Assembly: GCF_013155265.1 (NCBI RefSeq)
Contig: NZ_JABJXU010000011.1
Span: forward strand, 24,040 to 88,039
From: Enterococcus sp. MMGLQ5-1
Lineage (GTDB): Bacteria > Bacillota > Bacilli > Lactobacillales > Streptococcaceae
Direction of reading: 5' to 3'
Length of the DNA stretch: 64,000 nt
Shown: positions 28,105 to 36,139 of the stretch, one piece after another
Numbering within the stretch: the first letter of the stretch is position 1
Layout: every line of letters starts with the position of its first letter
Translations under genes and position numbers: made by a program
The notes under the pieces: generated by a model
Told to the model about the DNA's origin: nothing
Databases searched by the model: none
The model's input: only the letters and a program-made list of their open reading frames with translations

Positions 28105-28533
28105 ATGATTATTATAAAAATTTCAAAAAAAGTAGCAACAAAAATTGGACTTAATTATGCTGAGCTAGAGCCTTTTTCCGAGCAATCTGAGGGTGCCTTT
28201 ATCATGGATGTAGATGAGCTACCAAAGCAATTATTAAATTTTTATTATATGAATCAGGTTGATCATTTAATTTTGTCTTATCCAATTAAGCCAATGCTGG
28301 ATGGAATTGTACCGGATTTCGTCTTTGGACCTTCAATTATTGGTAATATCAAAAAAGGCTTATTTTTTGATAATATTCCCTATTCTGATGAGGTCAGAAA
28401 GGCATTGGATGTTGAAAGCACGCAATATCAATTTGCTAAAGCGAGTGAGGCTGATTTGTCAATGTTACATGAAACCTATCGTCATGAGCGCCGTTTAATT
28501 GAAGGTGAAATTAATCGCCGTGTGAATTTATAA
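28105..28533 (+). CDS. Hypothetical protein, 142 residues
   Basis: I do not recognise this family. It is a soluble-looking, mixed alpha/beta protein with no signal peptide or membrane segment. It begins MIIIKISKKVATKIGL and ends in a charged helix (HETYRHERRLIEGEINRRV). The start has AAAGGTG 7 nt upstream. It lies 20 nt behind hemW and ahead of a strong terminator, so it is the second gene of a hemW transcript. Coding is well supported by composition and context. Confidence 0.75.
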   Translation: MIIIKISKKVATKIGLNYAELEPFSEQSEGAFIMDVDELPKQLLNFYYMNQVDHLILSYPIKPMLDGIVPDFVFGPSIIGNIKKGLFFDNIPYSDEVRKALDVESTQYQFAKASEADLSMLHETYRHERRLIEGEINRRVNL

Positions 28534-28563
28534 GTTATTTTAATTATTAATAAAAGAAAAATA

Positions 28564-28595
28564 AAGCAAGGTGTTGATTATCGCCTTGCTTTTTG
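28564..28595 (+). terminator. Terminator of the hemW operon
   Basis: AAGCAAGG (28564-28571) pairs with CCTTGCTT (28584-28591), followed by TTTTT. Confidence 0.85.
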
Positions 28596-28602
28596 CCATT
28601 GC

Positions 28603-28641
28603 CACTTACCTCCCGAAAATTGCTTACAATTTGAGGCGGTC
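28603..28641 (-). repeat. Degenerate third copy of the small hairpin element
   Basis: Read on the minus strand it matches the elements at 431-491 and 564-617: GCCTCAAATT, a short loop, AATTTTCGG, then AAGTG. Several positions are lost. It forms the left part of a longer hairpin-rich block. Confidence 0.5.
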
Positions 28642-28780
28642 ATTGAAGCTAGCTTATTAAAAAAGCTGAAATGGCTTGGTCTGACAACTGCGAACGGTAG
28701 GTGGAATTTGAAAGTGTCGTTTTTTGACACGTCAAATTTTGACTCGGGAGCATGTTGTCAAGTCTTTGAAGCTAGCTTAG
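28641..28780 (+). repeat. Hairpin unit bounded by TTGAAGCTAGCTTA repeats
   Basis: TTGAAGCTAGCTTA occurs at 28643-28656 and again at 28766-28779, 123 bp apart. Between them, GACAAC/GTTGTC enclose a strong hairpin: AATTTG plus GTGTC pair with GACAC plus CAAATT (28705-28738). A further pair CTCCCGA/TCGGGAG (28610-28616 and 28744-28750) overlaps. The first linker is followed by AAAAAAGCTGAAA, as in the array near 41.9 kb. Confidence 0.6.
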
Positions 28781-28845
28781 TGACCAAGATGCCATAGATT
28801 GCAAGGTATGACAATCTTCTTTTTCTAGTTGAACAAAATGCGTAC

Positions 28846-28859
28846 AGAAAGCGCATACA
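28846..28859 (+). promoter_or_regulatory. Candidate cre site upstream of the sugar-acid operon
   Basis: AGAAAGCGCATACA matches 12 of 14 positions of the CcpA cre consensus, 47 bp before the regulator gene. It is also flanked by an ATGCG/CGCAT inverted pair. Confidence 0.35.
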
Positions 28860-28905
28860 AAAATTTAGTGATTAGGCTTAGAATAAATATGTCAGGAGGG
28901 AAAAT

Positions 28906-30948
28906 ATGAATGAACGGATCCGAACAATTCTCGCATTACTGATAAAAAAACCGGAAATCAAATTAACTGAGCTTGCGGCAAGGTTAAAACTAACCAAACG
29001 ACAAATTAATTATGCGATTACCCAATTTAATGAGGAGCTGATAGCAAAAAATCTGCCAATTATTGAGCGTAATAACAATGGTATCTTTTTTATGCCATTA
29101 GAGGTGATGCAATTATTTACGAATAATCAAAGTCTTGCGACTGACGAGCTGTCAGCTGTTTATTCTGATAATGAGAGGACAGCACTTATTTTATTGAGAT
29201 TGATTGATGGTGAAGATTACATGAGTATGGATCATTTTATTGATGATTTAAAGGTAAGTAAGACAACTGTCATGGAGGATTTGAAACGAACAAAATGGTT
29301 AGCAGAAAAATATGATTTAACCATTCAATATGATCGCTTTTCAGGTTATCAGTTGTGTGGCTCGGAGAATCGAGTTCTTCAGCTTCTTTCAGATTTGGTT
29401 AAGCAATATTTAGTTGCTCGAAAATCGGCAATTGCCTCAAAATTAAGCATTGCTACAAGCGAGGAAGATATTTTACAAATTATTAACAGTATGGAGCAAA
29501 TGCTTCATTTAGACTATTCAGATGAGTCCATTGACTATTTACAGGTGCTGATTGGTTTGATTGTAGATAGAGCATTAAAATTTCCTAGTCGTGAGCCCTT
29601 TTTCGAAGGCAATATTAAAAATACACCAGAATATCGTATTTTAAAGATATTAATTCCGGAAAAGGGCTGGCAGCTTTCTGATGATTATTTAGAGTGGCTA
29701 AGCTTAATATTTTTAAGCTCTAATATTTTTGAAAAAAAAACAAGGCAAGATTATGATTCTGATGCTGAGCTACAGGCATTAATTTCAGAAATGGTTGAAA
29801 ATTTTCAAAATCAAACTCTGATTATGATTGATGATAAGGAAAATTTTGAACGCAGAATTCTTAGTCATCTTAGACCAGCCTGCTTTAGAATCCAATACGG
29901 CTTGAGCTTAGGAATATATTCATTTGAAAATTTAGCTCATGATAGTAATCACACCATTTTAAACGATTTGTTGAAGGAGTTAATTATTCCGATTGAAAAT
30001 TGGATTGGGAAAGCATTCCCCAATGATGAATTGAGCCTATTATCATATTACTTTGGGTACCAATTATCAGCTAATTCTAATCAGTTGTTAAAGCAAAAGC
30101 CTAAAGCAGTGGTTGTTTGTAGAAATGGTGTCATGGTTTCAAAATTGATGCGAGAAAATTTAAAAAAGCTATTTCCAGAAATTCATTTTTTGGTTTCGTT
30201 TTCGGCAAGAGATTTTTATAAATTTGGACGGGACTATGATCTTGTTTTTACAACAACACCATTAGATACAGCAGTGGCACAATACATTGTCGATCCGATT
30301 ATGTCTTATAATCAGCAAATTAATTTAAGATATCGCGTCTTGAATGATTTAGGTATCAATAAGGTAGATCAGGCTGCTGATGAATTGATTAATATTATTA
30401 AGCAGTACGCTTCAATTGAACAATATTCAGCATTGAAAAATGCAATTCAAATGTTTTTAGTAAGCGAAGAAAACGATGTTTCCTTTGATAACTTTGTGAC
30501 ATTACCTAGTTTAACGGATTATCTCAAGCCGACCTTTATTAAAATAAATCAAGAGGAGCTGGATTGGGAAAAGGCTTTACAAATTGCGTGTCAGCCATTG
30601 CTTGCAAATCAAATTGTGAATAATGATTATTTCGTTGATTGTATGGCACAAATGCAGGCAAAAGATTATTCTAGCTACCTAGGGCTTGATATCTGCATTC
30701 CTCACACAACAGTCGAGCACGGTATTTTGAAGGATGGTGTCAGTATCTTAATTTCAAAAACACCAATCCGATTGCCTGATGGTCATCAGGTTCACTTTAT
30801 TATCCCATTAGCTTTTTTTGACTTGACTAAGCATTTGAGAGCCATTAATCAAATTGCTGATATTAGTAATGATCATCAATTTTTAGAAACATTACTGAAT
30901 ACAGAGGATGAAAAAACAATTTATCAATTAATTAGAGAATTTACATAG
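28906..30948 (+). CDS. PRD-domain transcriptional activator with EIIB- and EIIA-like domains (BglG/MtlR type)
   Basis: PTS-controlled regulator, 680 residues. N-terminal helix-turn-helices (LTELAARLKLTKRQINYAI; DDLKVSKTTVMEDLKR) are followed by two PTS regulation domains (about 180-390), a galactitol-EIIB-like domain with phospho-Cys in VVCRNGVMVSK (about residue 405), and a C-terminal EIIA-like domain with LDICIPHTTVEHG. The domain set fits a DNA-binding activator rather than an RNA antiterminator. It is the first gene of the operon and presumably reads the phosphorylation state of the PTS encoded downstream. Confidence 0.9.
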   Translation: MNERIRTILALLIKKPEIKLTELAARLKLTKRQINYAITQFNEELIAKNLPIIERNNNGIFFMPLEVMQLFTNNQSLATDELSAVYSDNERTALILLRLIDGEDYMSMDHFIDDLKVSKTTVMEDLKRTKWLAEKYDLTIQYDRFSGYQLCGSENRVLQLLSDLVKQYLVARKSAIASKLSIATSEEDILQIINSMEQMLHLDYSDESIDYLQVLIGLIVDRALKFPSREPFFEGNIKNTPEYRILKILIPEKGWQLSDDYLEWLSLIFLSSNIFEKKTRQDYDSDAELQALISEMVENFQNQTLIMIDDKENFERRILSHLRPACFRIQYGLSLGIYSFENLAHDSNHTILNDLLKELIIPIENWIGKAFPNDELSLLSYYFGYQLSANSNQLLKQKPKAVVVCRNGVMVSKLMRENLKKLFPEIHFLVSFSARDFYKFGRDYDLVFTTTPLDTAVAQYIVDPIMSYNQQINLRYRVLNDLGINKVDQAADELINIIKQYASIEQYSALKNAIQMFLVSEENDVSFDNFVTLPSLTDYLKPTFIKINQEELDWEKALQIACQPLLANQIVNNDYFVDCMAQMQAKDYSSYLGLDICIPHTTVEHGILKDGVSILISKTPIRLPDGHQVHFIIPLAFFDLTKHLRAINQIADISNDHQFLETLLNTEDEKTIYQLIREFT

Positions 30949-30959
30949 GAGGTAGGCAA

Positions 30960-31595
30960 ATGAATAGGATGCAATATCCTAAATTTACGATTATTATGCG
31001 TGGCTATACATTTCAAGAGGCAGATACAATTTTACAGGCTTTGGAAGGCTTTGAGGATCAATTTGCTGTAGAGGTAACCTTAAATACGAATGGTGCACTG
31101 TCACAGATTGAAAAATTAAATAGAAGCTATGGTAGTCGCATTTTAATTGGTGCTGGTACGGTTAGAACCTTAAAAGACGCTCAAAATGCTTATGAAGCGG
31201 GCGCTCGTTTTCTTTTAGCACCACATCGTTTGACTAAAGAAGTGATTGACTTCGCAAAAGCTAAAGGCTTAATAGTTGTACCGGCTGCAATGACGCCATC
31301 AGAAATTAATGAAATGTTTGAATATGGGGCAGATATTGTCAAGATTTTTCCTGCCAATGCAGTTTCGCCTAAATTTTTTAAGGATGTGCAGGCACCGTTA
31401 GGACAATTGCCATTGATGGCTGTCGGTGGCATTAACGAACGTAATGTTCAAGCCTTCTTTGATAATGGTGCTTCGTTTGTTGGTGTTGGCTCAGGCATGT
31501 TTGATAGTACAGACATAAAGAGTTGTTCAATATTAGGACTTAGAAAATCAATAGCTCGTTTCATCCAAAAGGTTAGTGAGGAGGCTGCTCAATGA
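30960..31595 (+). CDS. KDPG/KDPGal-type 2-keto-3-deoxy aldolase
   Basis: Class I aldolase of the Eda/DgoA family, cleaving a 2-keto-3-deoxy-6-phospho sugar acid to pyruvate and glyceraldehyde 3-phosphate. The Schiff-base lysine lies in ADIVKIFPANAV. The family Glu is in FAVEVTLNTNGA, and phosphate-binding MAVGGIN and VGVGSGMF are present. The 211-residue length is normal. It overlaps the EIIA gene by 4 nt. Together with the dehydratase at 33751 it completes a dehydratase-aldolase route. Confidence 0.9.
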   Translation: MNRMQYPKFTIIMRGYTFQEADTILQALEGFEDQFAVEVTLNTNGALSQIEKLNRSYGSRILIGAGTVRTLKDAQNAYEAGARFLLAPHRLTKEVIDFAKAKGLIVVPAAMTPSEINEMFEYGADIVKIFPANAVSPKFFKDVQAPLGQLPLMAVGGINERNVQAFFDNGASFVGVGSGMFDSTDIKSCSILGLRKSIARFIQKVSEEAAQ

Positions 31596-32050
31596 AGTTA
31601 GAATTAGATGAAAAATTAGTTTTTCGAGATGTCAAAGCATCAACCAATCAAGAAATCATTCAATTTTTAGCCGAAAAGCTATACGAAAATAATTATGTCA
31701 ATGAGGATTATATCGCTACAATTCAGGCACGTGAAGCGGAATATCCGACGGGCTTACCCTCCACACCGCCCGGAATTGCTATCCCGCACGCCAATTTTGA
31801 AATGGTGAGGAAAACCACTTTAGCCATTGCAACGCTTGAAAATAGCGTTCAATTTCAAAGTATGGATGATAAGAGTGTTCAACTACCCATTCAAATTGTT
31901 ATTATGATGGCGATTGGAGAGCCCCACGGACAAGTGGAGATGCTACAAAAAGTTGTGAGTATTATTCAAGATGAGCCACTGAGAGCACAAATGATTGCCG
32001 CCAAAACAGATCAAGAGCTTTTAAATTTATTAGAAAAAGCAGTTGCATAG
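31592..32050 (+). CDS. PTS EIIA component, fructose/galactitol type
   Basis: Cytoplasmic phosphocarrier of 152 residues that passes phosphate from HPr to the EIIB at 32067. The active His lies in GIAIPHANFEMV. The PTS_EIIA_2 fold pattern YPTGLPSTPPGIAIPH is clear. Its start overlaps the aldolase stop (ATGA), indicating coupling. Confidence 0.92.
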   Translation: MKLELDEKLVFRDVKASTNQEIIQFLAEKLYENNYVNEDYIATIQAREAEYPTGLPSTPPGIAIPHANFEMVRKTTLAIATLENSVQFQSMDDKSVQLPIQIVIMMAIGEPHGQVEMLQKVVSIIQDEPLRAQMIAAKTDQELLNLLEKAVA

Positions 32051-32066
32051 TAGAAAGGATAAAATA

Positions 32067-32348
32067 ATGAAAAGAATTTTAGTAGCCTGTGGTAATGGTA
32101 TTGCAACATCAACAGTTGTTGCGACAAAAGTTAGAAATTTTTTAGCTGAAAAAGGGGTGCAAGCCGAAACGACACAAACTAAGCTAATGGAAGTGCCTGG
32201 GAAGGTTCAGGGCTATGATTTATTGATTACAACAGGTCAATTTGAAGGACAAACTGGTGATGTACCTGTTGTTAAAGGCATGCCAATCCTAACAGGTATT
32301 GGTGCAGAGCAAACAATGTTAGAAATCTTGCAAGTAGTTAAGGATTAA
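32067..32348 (+). CDS. PTS galactitol-type EIIB component
   Basis: Small phosphotransferase protein with the P-loop-like motif ILVACGNGIATSTVVATKV, whose Cys8 carries the phosphate. A longer frame begins at 32043, but AGAAAGGAT precedes the ATG at 32067, giving the canonical 93-residue protein. It lies between EIIA and EIIC genes. Confidence 0.93.
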   Translation: MKRILVACGNGIATSTVVATKVRNFLAEKGVQAETTQTKLMEVPGKVQGYDLLITTGQFEGQTGDVPVVKGMPILTGIGAEQTMLEILQVVKD

Positions 32349-32371
32349 TTTTTTAGGGGAGGAAAACAAAA

Positions 32372-33733
32372 ATGAAATATGTTATGAATGTTTTTAACTT
32401 TTTTATTGATGCTGGTCCTACTGTTATGCTGCCAGTTATTATTACAATAATTGGTCTCATTTTTGGTCTGAAAGTTACTAAGGCTTTTAAATCCGGACTA
32501 ACCTTGGGAATTGGTTTCGCTGGGATTAAACTAATTTTGGATTTTATGACAACTAATGTGGGTCCTGCAGCTAAGGCGATGGTTGATAGAACAGGTGTTA
32601 AGCTAGATGCTTTAGATGTCGGTTGGGGTTCAATTGCAGCTGTCACTTGGGCCTCACCAATTATTGCTATTTTAATTTTTGCAATACTAATTGTTAATAT
32701 CGTTCTTTTAATTTTAAAGAAAACGCAGACGCTCGACGTTGATATTTGGAATTATCATCATATGGCAATTGTTGGTGTTATGGTATTTTTTGTTACAAAA
32801 AATGTTTTTTTAGGCGTCGGTGCATCTGTCGTCATGGCAATTATTACCTTTAAGATGTCTGATTGGTCACAACCTCTGGTAGAGGATTTTTTCGGAATTC
32901 CGGGTGTTTCATTACCAACAGTTTCGGCATTATCATCACTTGTGATTGCTTGGCCATTAAACTGGCTGTTAGATCGCGTGCCATTTTTTAGAAATTCTAA
33001 GTTTACAATCAAGGATGCTCAAAAATATCTCGGTTTTTTTGGCGACTCAATGATTATGGGCTTGGTTATTGGTATGGTCATTGGTTTCTTAGCAGGCTAT
33101 GACATCAAAGCAATTTTGCAATTAGGTGTTAGTATGTCAGCAGTCTTGGTTTTAATCCCGAAAATGACCTCACTGTTTATGGAAGGCTTAATGCCAATTT
33201 CAGATGCTGCACAGTCATGGTCACAGGAGAAATTTAAGGGTAGACGTTTATTTATCGGACTTGATGCTGCAGTTGTTGTTGGTAATCCAGATGTTATTAC
33301 CACGGCGTTAATAATTATCCCTTTGACAATTGCGATGGCTTTAGTCTTACCAGGTAATCGCGTGCTTCCTTTTGCAGATTTAGCAGTTGTACCCTTCCGT
33401 GTTGCGATGGTTGTTGCCTTAACTCGCGGTAATTTAATTAAAAATATTATTATTGGCTTAGTGGTTACGGCTTCTCTACTATGGTGTGGGACAGCAACAG
33501 CACCTATTTTAACCTCAATTGCTAAATCGGTCGGAATCGAGCTTGGTGCAAATGCGATGCTCATTTCATCATTTGCGGCAACAGCAATGATTCAAAGCTA
33601 CATTGTATTTATAGCCTTTACTTATAATCCATTAATTGGCATTCCAGTTTTACTGATTGGGTTTGCAGGAATTTGGTATTTCTTTGAAGGCATTAAAAAA
33701 ATTAATATAGAGCAACAGATTCAAGAAGCATAA
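32372..33733 (+). CDS. PTS galactitol-type EIIC permease
   Basis: Integral membrane permease of the Gat family, 453 residues with about nine to eleven hydrophobic segments. The start has the GatC-like pattern FFIDAGPTVMLPVIITIIGL, and the middle carries DFFGIPGVSLPTVSAL and SMSAVLVLIPKMTSLFMEGL (20 residues). The family transports galactitol in enterobacteria, but the neighbouring sugar-acid enzymes suggest that the substrate here is an aldonate such as galactonate. That substrate is inference. Confidence 0.88.
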   Translation: MKYVMNVFNFFIDAGPTVMLPVIITIIGLIFGLKVTKAFKSGLTLGIGFAGIKLILDFMTTNVGPAAKAMVDRTGVKLDALDVGWGSIAAVTWASPIIAILIFAILIVNIVLLILKKTQTLDVDIWNYHHMAIVGVMVFFVTKNVFLGVGASVVMAIITFKMSDWSQPLVEDFFGIPGVSLPTVSALSSLVIAWPLNWLLDRVPFFRNSKFTIKDAQKYLGFFGDSMIMGLVIGMVIGFLAGYDIKAILQLGVSMSAVLVLIPKMTSLFMEGLMPISDAAQSWSQEKFKGRRLFIGLDAAVVVGNPDVITTALIIIPLTIAMALVLPGNRVLPFADLAVVPFRVAMVVALTRGNLIKNIIIGLVVTASLLWCGTATAPILTSIAKSVGIELGANAMLISSFAATAMIQSYIVFIAFTYNPLIGIPVLLIGFAGIWYFFEGIKKINIEQQIQEA

Positions 33734-33750
33734 GTATAGGAGGCAATATT

Positions 33751-34896
33751 TTGAAAATTTCAAATATCACTGTATACAAAGTCAAACCTCGCTGGGTTTT
33801 TATCAAAATTTCTACAGATGAAGGCATTGATGGCTGGGGTGAAATGATTTCTGGAACAAAGACGGAAACGGTTGTCGCAGGTGCTTATGAGCTAGGCAAT
33901 CGGATCTTAGGTCGCAATCCTTTTGAAATTGAGCGAATTTTTCAAGAGCTACATCGCTCTTTTTTCCGAGGTGGTCCAATTAATGGCACAATCGTTTCAG
34001 GAATTGAAATGGCATTGTGGGATATTAAAGGTAAAGCCTTTAATGTGCCAGTTTATGAATTATTAGGAGGCGCTGCGAGGGATAAAATCAAGGTTTATTC
34101 TTGGATTGGTGGTGATCGCCCCTCTGATGTTGTTGAGCAGGCACAGGATCGTTTTGATCGAGGCTTCACTGCTGTAAAAATGAATGCGACTGAAGAATTA
34201 CATTATATTGATTCTTATGAGAAGGTGGATGAAGTAGTCGAACGTGTTGCCTCAATTCGTGAGCGTTTTGGTCACAAAATGCAAATTGGCGTTGATTTTC
34301 ACGGTCGTGTGCATAAGCCAATGGCTAAAGTCTTAGCTAAAGCCTTAGAACCATACAATTTAATGTTTTTAGAAGAAGTCGTTTTACCAGAAAATGAAGA
34401 GTGCTTCAAGGAAGTCGCAGATGTCATTGCAACGCCATTGGCAACTGGTGAACGCTTATATACGAGATGGCAGTTTAAAAATATTTTTAAGCAAGGCGCG
34501 ATCAGTATTATTCAACCAGATGTTGCACTCTGTGGTGGTATTTTAGAAACACGTAAGATTGCAGCCATGGCTGAAGCATATGACATGGCGGTAGCTCCAC
34601 ACGCTCCTTATGGTCCGATTGCTTTAGCAGCAACCTTACAGGTAGATTCATGTACTCCAAACGTCTTTATTCAAGAGCAAAGCTTGGGCATTCATTATAA
34701 TAAAGGGTTTGATTTATTGGATTTTGTTAAAAATAAAGACATATTCCAATATCATGATGGTTTTGTTGATTTACCAAGTAAGCCCGGCTTAGGTTTAGAG
34801 ATGGATGAAGAGCGAATTAAAGAAATTGCCCAAGAAGGCTTGATATGGACTAATCCATCGTGGAAGAATTATGACGGTACAATTGCCGAATGGTAA
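33751..34896 (+). CDS. D-galactonate dehydratase family protein (enolase superfamily)
   Basis: Mg2+-dependent dehydratase homologous to DgoD, 381 residues. Active-site blocks are intact: GVDFHGR (Asp182, His184), FLEEV (Glu208/209), ATGERLY, VAPHAPYGPIALAA and FIQEQSLGIHYN. The usual EEP after the second metal ligand reads EEV. Classical DgoD acts on unphosphorylated galactonate. Here no 2-keto-3-deoxygalactonate kinase is present, so the substrate may be the PTS-made 6-phosphate. Starts at TTG 7 nt after AGGAGG. Confidence 0.88.
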   Translation: MKISNITVYKVKPRWVFIKISTDEGIDGWGEMISGTKTETVVAGAYELGNRILGRNPFEIERIFQELHRSFFRGGPINGTIVSGIEMALWDIKGKAFNVPVYELLGGAARDKIKVYSWIGGDRPSDVVEQAQDRFDRGFTAVKMNATEELHYIDSYEKVDEVVERVASIRERFGHKMQIGVDFHGRVHKPMAKVLAKALEPYNLMFLEEVVLPENEECFKEVADVIATPLATGERLYTRWQFKNIFKQGAISIIQPDVALCGGILETRKIAAMAEAYDMAVAPHAPYGPIALAATLQVDSCTPNVFIQEQSLGIHYNKGFDLLDFVKNKDIFQYHDGFVDLPSKPGLGLEMDEERIKEIAQEGLIWTNPSWKNYDGTIAEW

Positions 34897-34911
34897 AATA
34901 AGGAGGACGAA

Positions 34912-35358
34912 ATGGCTGAGACTATTGTAATTGGTATATTTTTAATTTTGTTGATTATTTTGCAAATTAAGGAACGCCGAGAAATTATTATCTACGCAAA
35001 AACGAGCAGGATTAAACGGCTACTTGCAGTAGTTTTAGCTATTGCGCTCTTAGTTATTTTTTGGCCTGCAAGCTTAGTATTACAATTGAGGCTAGTTATT
35101 GTTGCCTTAATGATTGTTTCTGTTGCCTTTATTAAAGAGGGCTTATCAAAAAAGCAGCTTATCAAGATTGGCTTGCTAAATGGTGAATTATCTAAATTTC
35201 AATTGATTCAAATTGAAAAGCAGGGCTCAAATAATAGCTTTGTTACTTTTTATAAAAATAAAAGCACGTCCTTTTCAATGTTTTTTGATGAGTCACCTAA
35301 AATGTTACAATCCTATTTTATCAAAAATCATTTAAAGGTGGTATTATTGGAAAAATAG
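34912..35358 (+). CDS. Hypothetical membrane protein, 148 residues
   Basis: Unrecognised. It has three hydrophobic stretches (about residues 4-18, 36-52 and 55-72) and a soluble C-terminal half (about 75-148). It starts 15 nt after the dehydratase gene with AGGAGG upstream, so it belongs to the operon. It has no obvious transport or catalytic motif. Confidence 0.7.
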   Translation: MAETIVIGIFLILLIILQIKERREIIIYAKTSRIKRLLAVVLAIALLVIFWPASLVLQLRLVIVALMIVSVAFIKEGLSKKQLIKIGLLNGELSKFQLIQIEKQGSNNSFVTFYKNKSTSFSMFFDESPKMLQSYFIKNHLKVVLLEK

Positions 35359-35408
35359 CGCTTTAAGATTGAACTTGTCCAAAAGCATAAACTGTTAGGG
35401 GGATATTA

Positions 35409-35945
35409 ATGCTTTATGTTGCACGTCATGGTCAGACACAATGGAATATTCAAGGTAGAATTTGTGGTCATGCAGATGTTGAATTAACAGCTGCGGGTAT
35501 TGAGCAGGCTAAAAGATTAGCTGAACTTGTCAATGATTTGCCAGAGCGGGTCACACATATTTTGACATCACCTTTAAATAGGGCTATTAATACGGCTGCG
35601 ATTATTGCCGAGAAAAATGAGGCTTCTGTCAGAATCGAGCCAAGGTTGATTGAAATGGATTTTGGTATTTTTGATGGTAGATTAATTAATGATTCCGCTT
35701 TTCAAAAGGCACGCCGAGAATTCTCGATGCCATTTACTGATGGCGAGTCGATACTTGATGTGGCTGGTAGGATTTATCCATTGTTGGATAGCTTGTCGAG
35801 TAAACCCAATCAAACCTACTTACTTGTTTGTCACAATGCCTTAATTCGTGTGATTGATAATTATTTTAATGGTAAAGTAATGAATGCCTTTTTAAATTAT
35901 AATGTAGATAACACCGTACTGCTTCAATATGATTTTTCCAGCTAA
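35409..35945 (+). CDS. Histidine phosphatase family protein (phosphoglycerate mutase-like)
   Basis: Cytoplasmic phosphatase with the RHG motif YVARHGQTQWN, the second-half TSPLNRAINTA, Glu in EMDFGIFDG, and the second His in LLVCHNALIRV. At 178 residues it is too short for a glycolytic dPGM and belongs to the broad phosphatase group. It sits last in the sugar-acid operon, 50 nt downstream, and could act on a sugar phosphate from that pathway; this is inference. Confidence 0.88.
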   Translation: MLYVARHGQTQWNIQGRICGHADVELTAAGIEQAKRLAELVNDLPERVTHILTSPLNRAINTAAIIAEKNEASVRIEPRLIEMDFGIFDGRLINDSAFQKARREFSMPFTDGESILDVAGRIYPLLDSLSSKPNQTYLLVCHNALIRVIDNYFNGKVMNAFLNYNVDNTVLLQYDFSS

Positions 35946-35960
35946 ATAGCTTCAAAATTT

Positions 35961-36003
35961 AAATCACCTACAGCTAGTTCCTTTAGTCTATGGGTGATTT
36001 TTT
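35961..36003 (+). terminator. Terminator of the sugar-acid operon
   Basis: AAATCACC (35961) pairs with GGTGATTT (ending 36000), followed by further T residues. Confidence 0.75.
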
Positions 36004-36139
36004 AATTAATGTCATAAATAATGAAGGAAATGCATTTTGATTTAAATAATTTTCGCTGATGATAGTATTTTTATTTAATTTACCCTTTATTAATCATGAT
36101 AAAATAAAAAAATGGGAAATAAATTAAAAAGGAGTATCT

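Noticed and set aside
33097..33564. 155-codon minus-strand frame inside the EIIC gene
   Set aside because: It is fully overlapped by the well-supported EIIC permease and has no ribosome-binding site or recognisable product.
35409..35945. Glycolytic phosphoglycerate mutase
   Set aside because: The protein is 178 residues and lacks the longer insertion of dPGM enzymes. It is a general histidine phosphatase in a catabolic operon.
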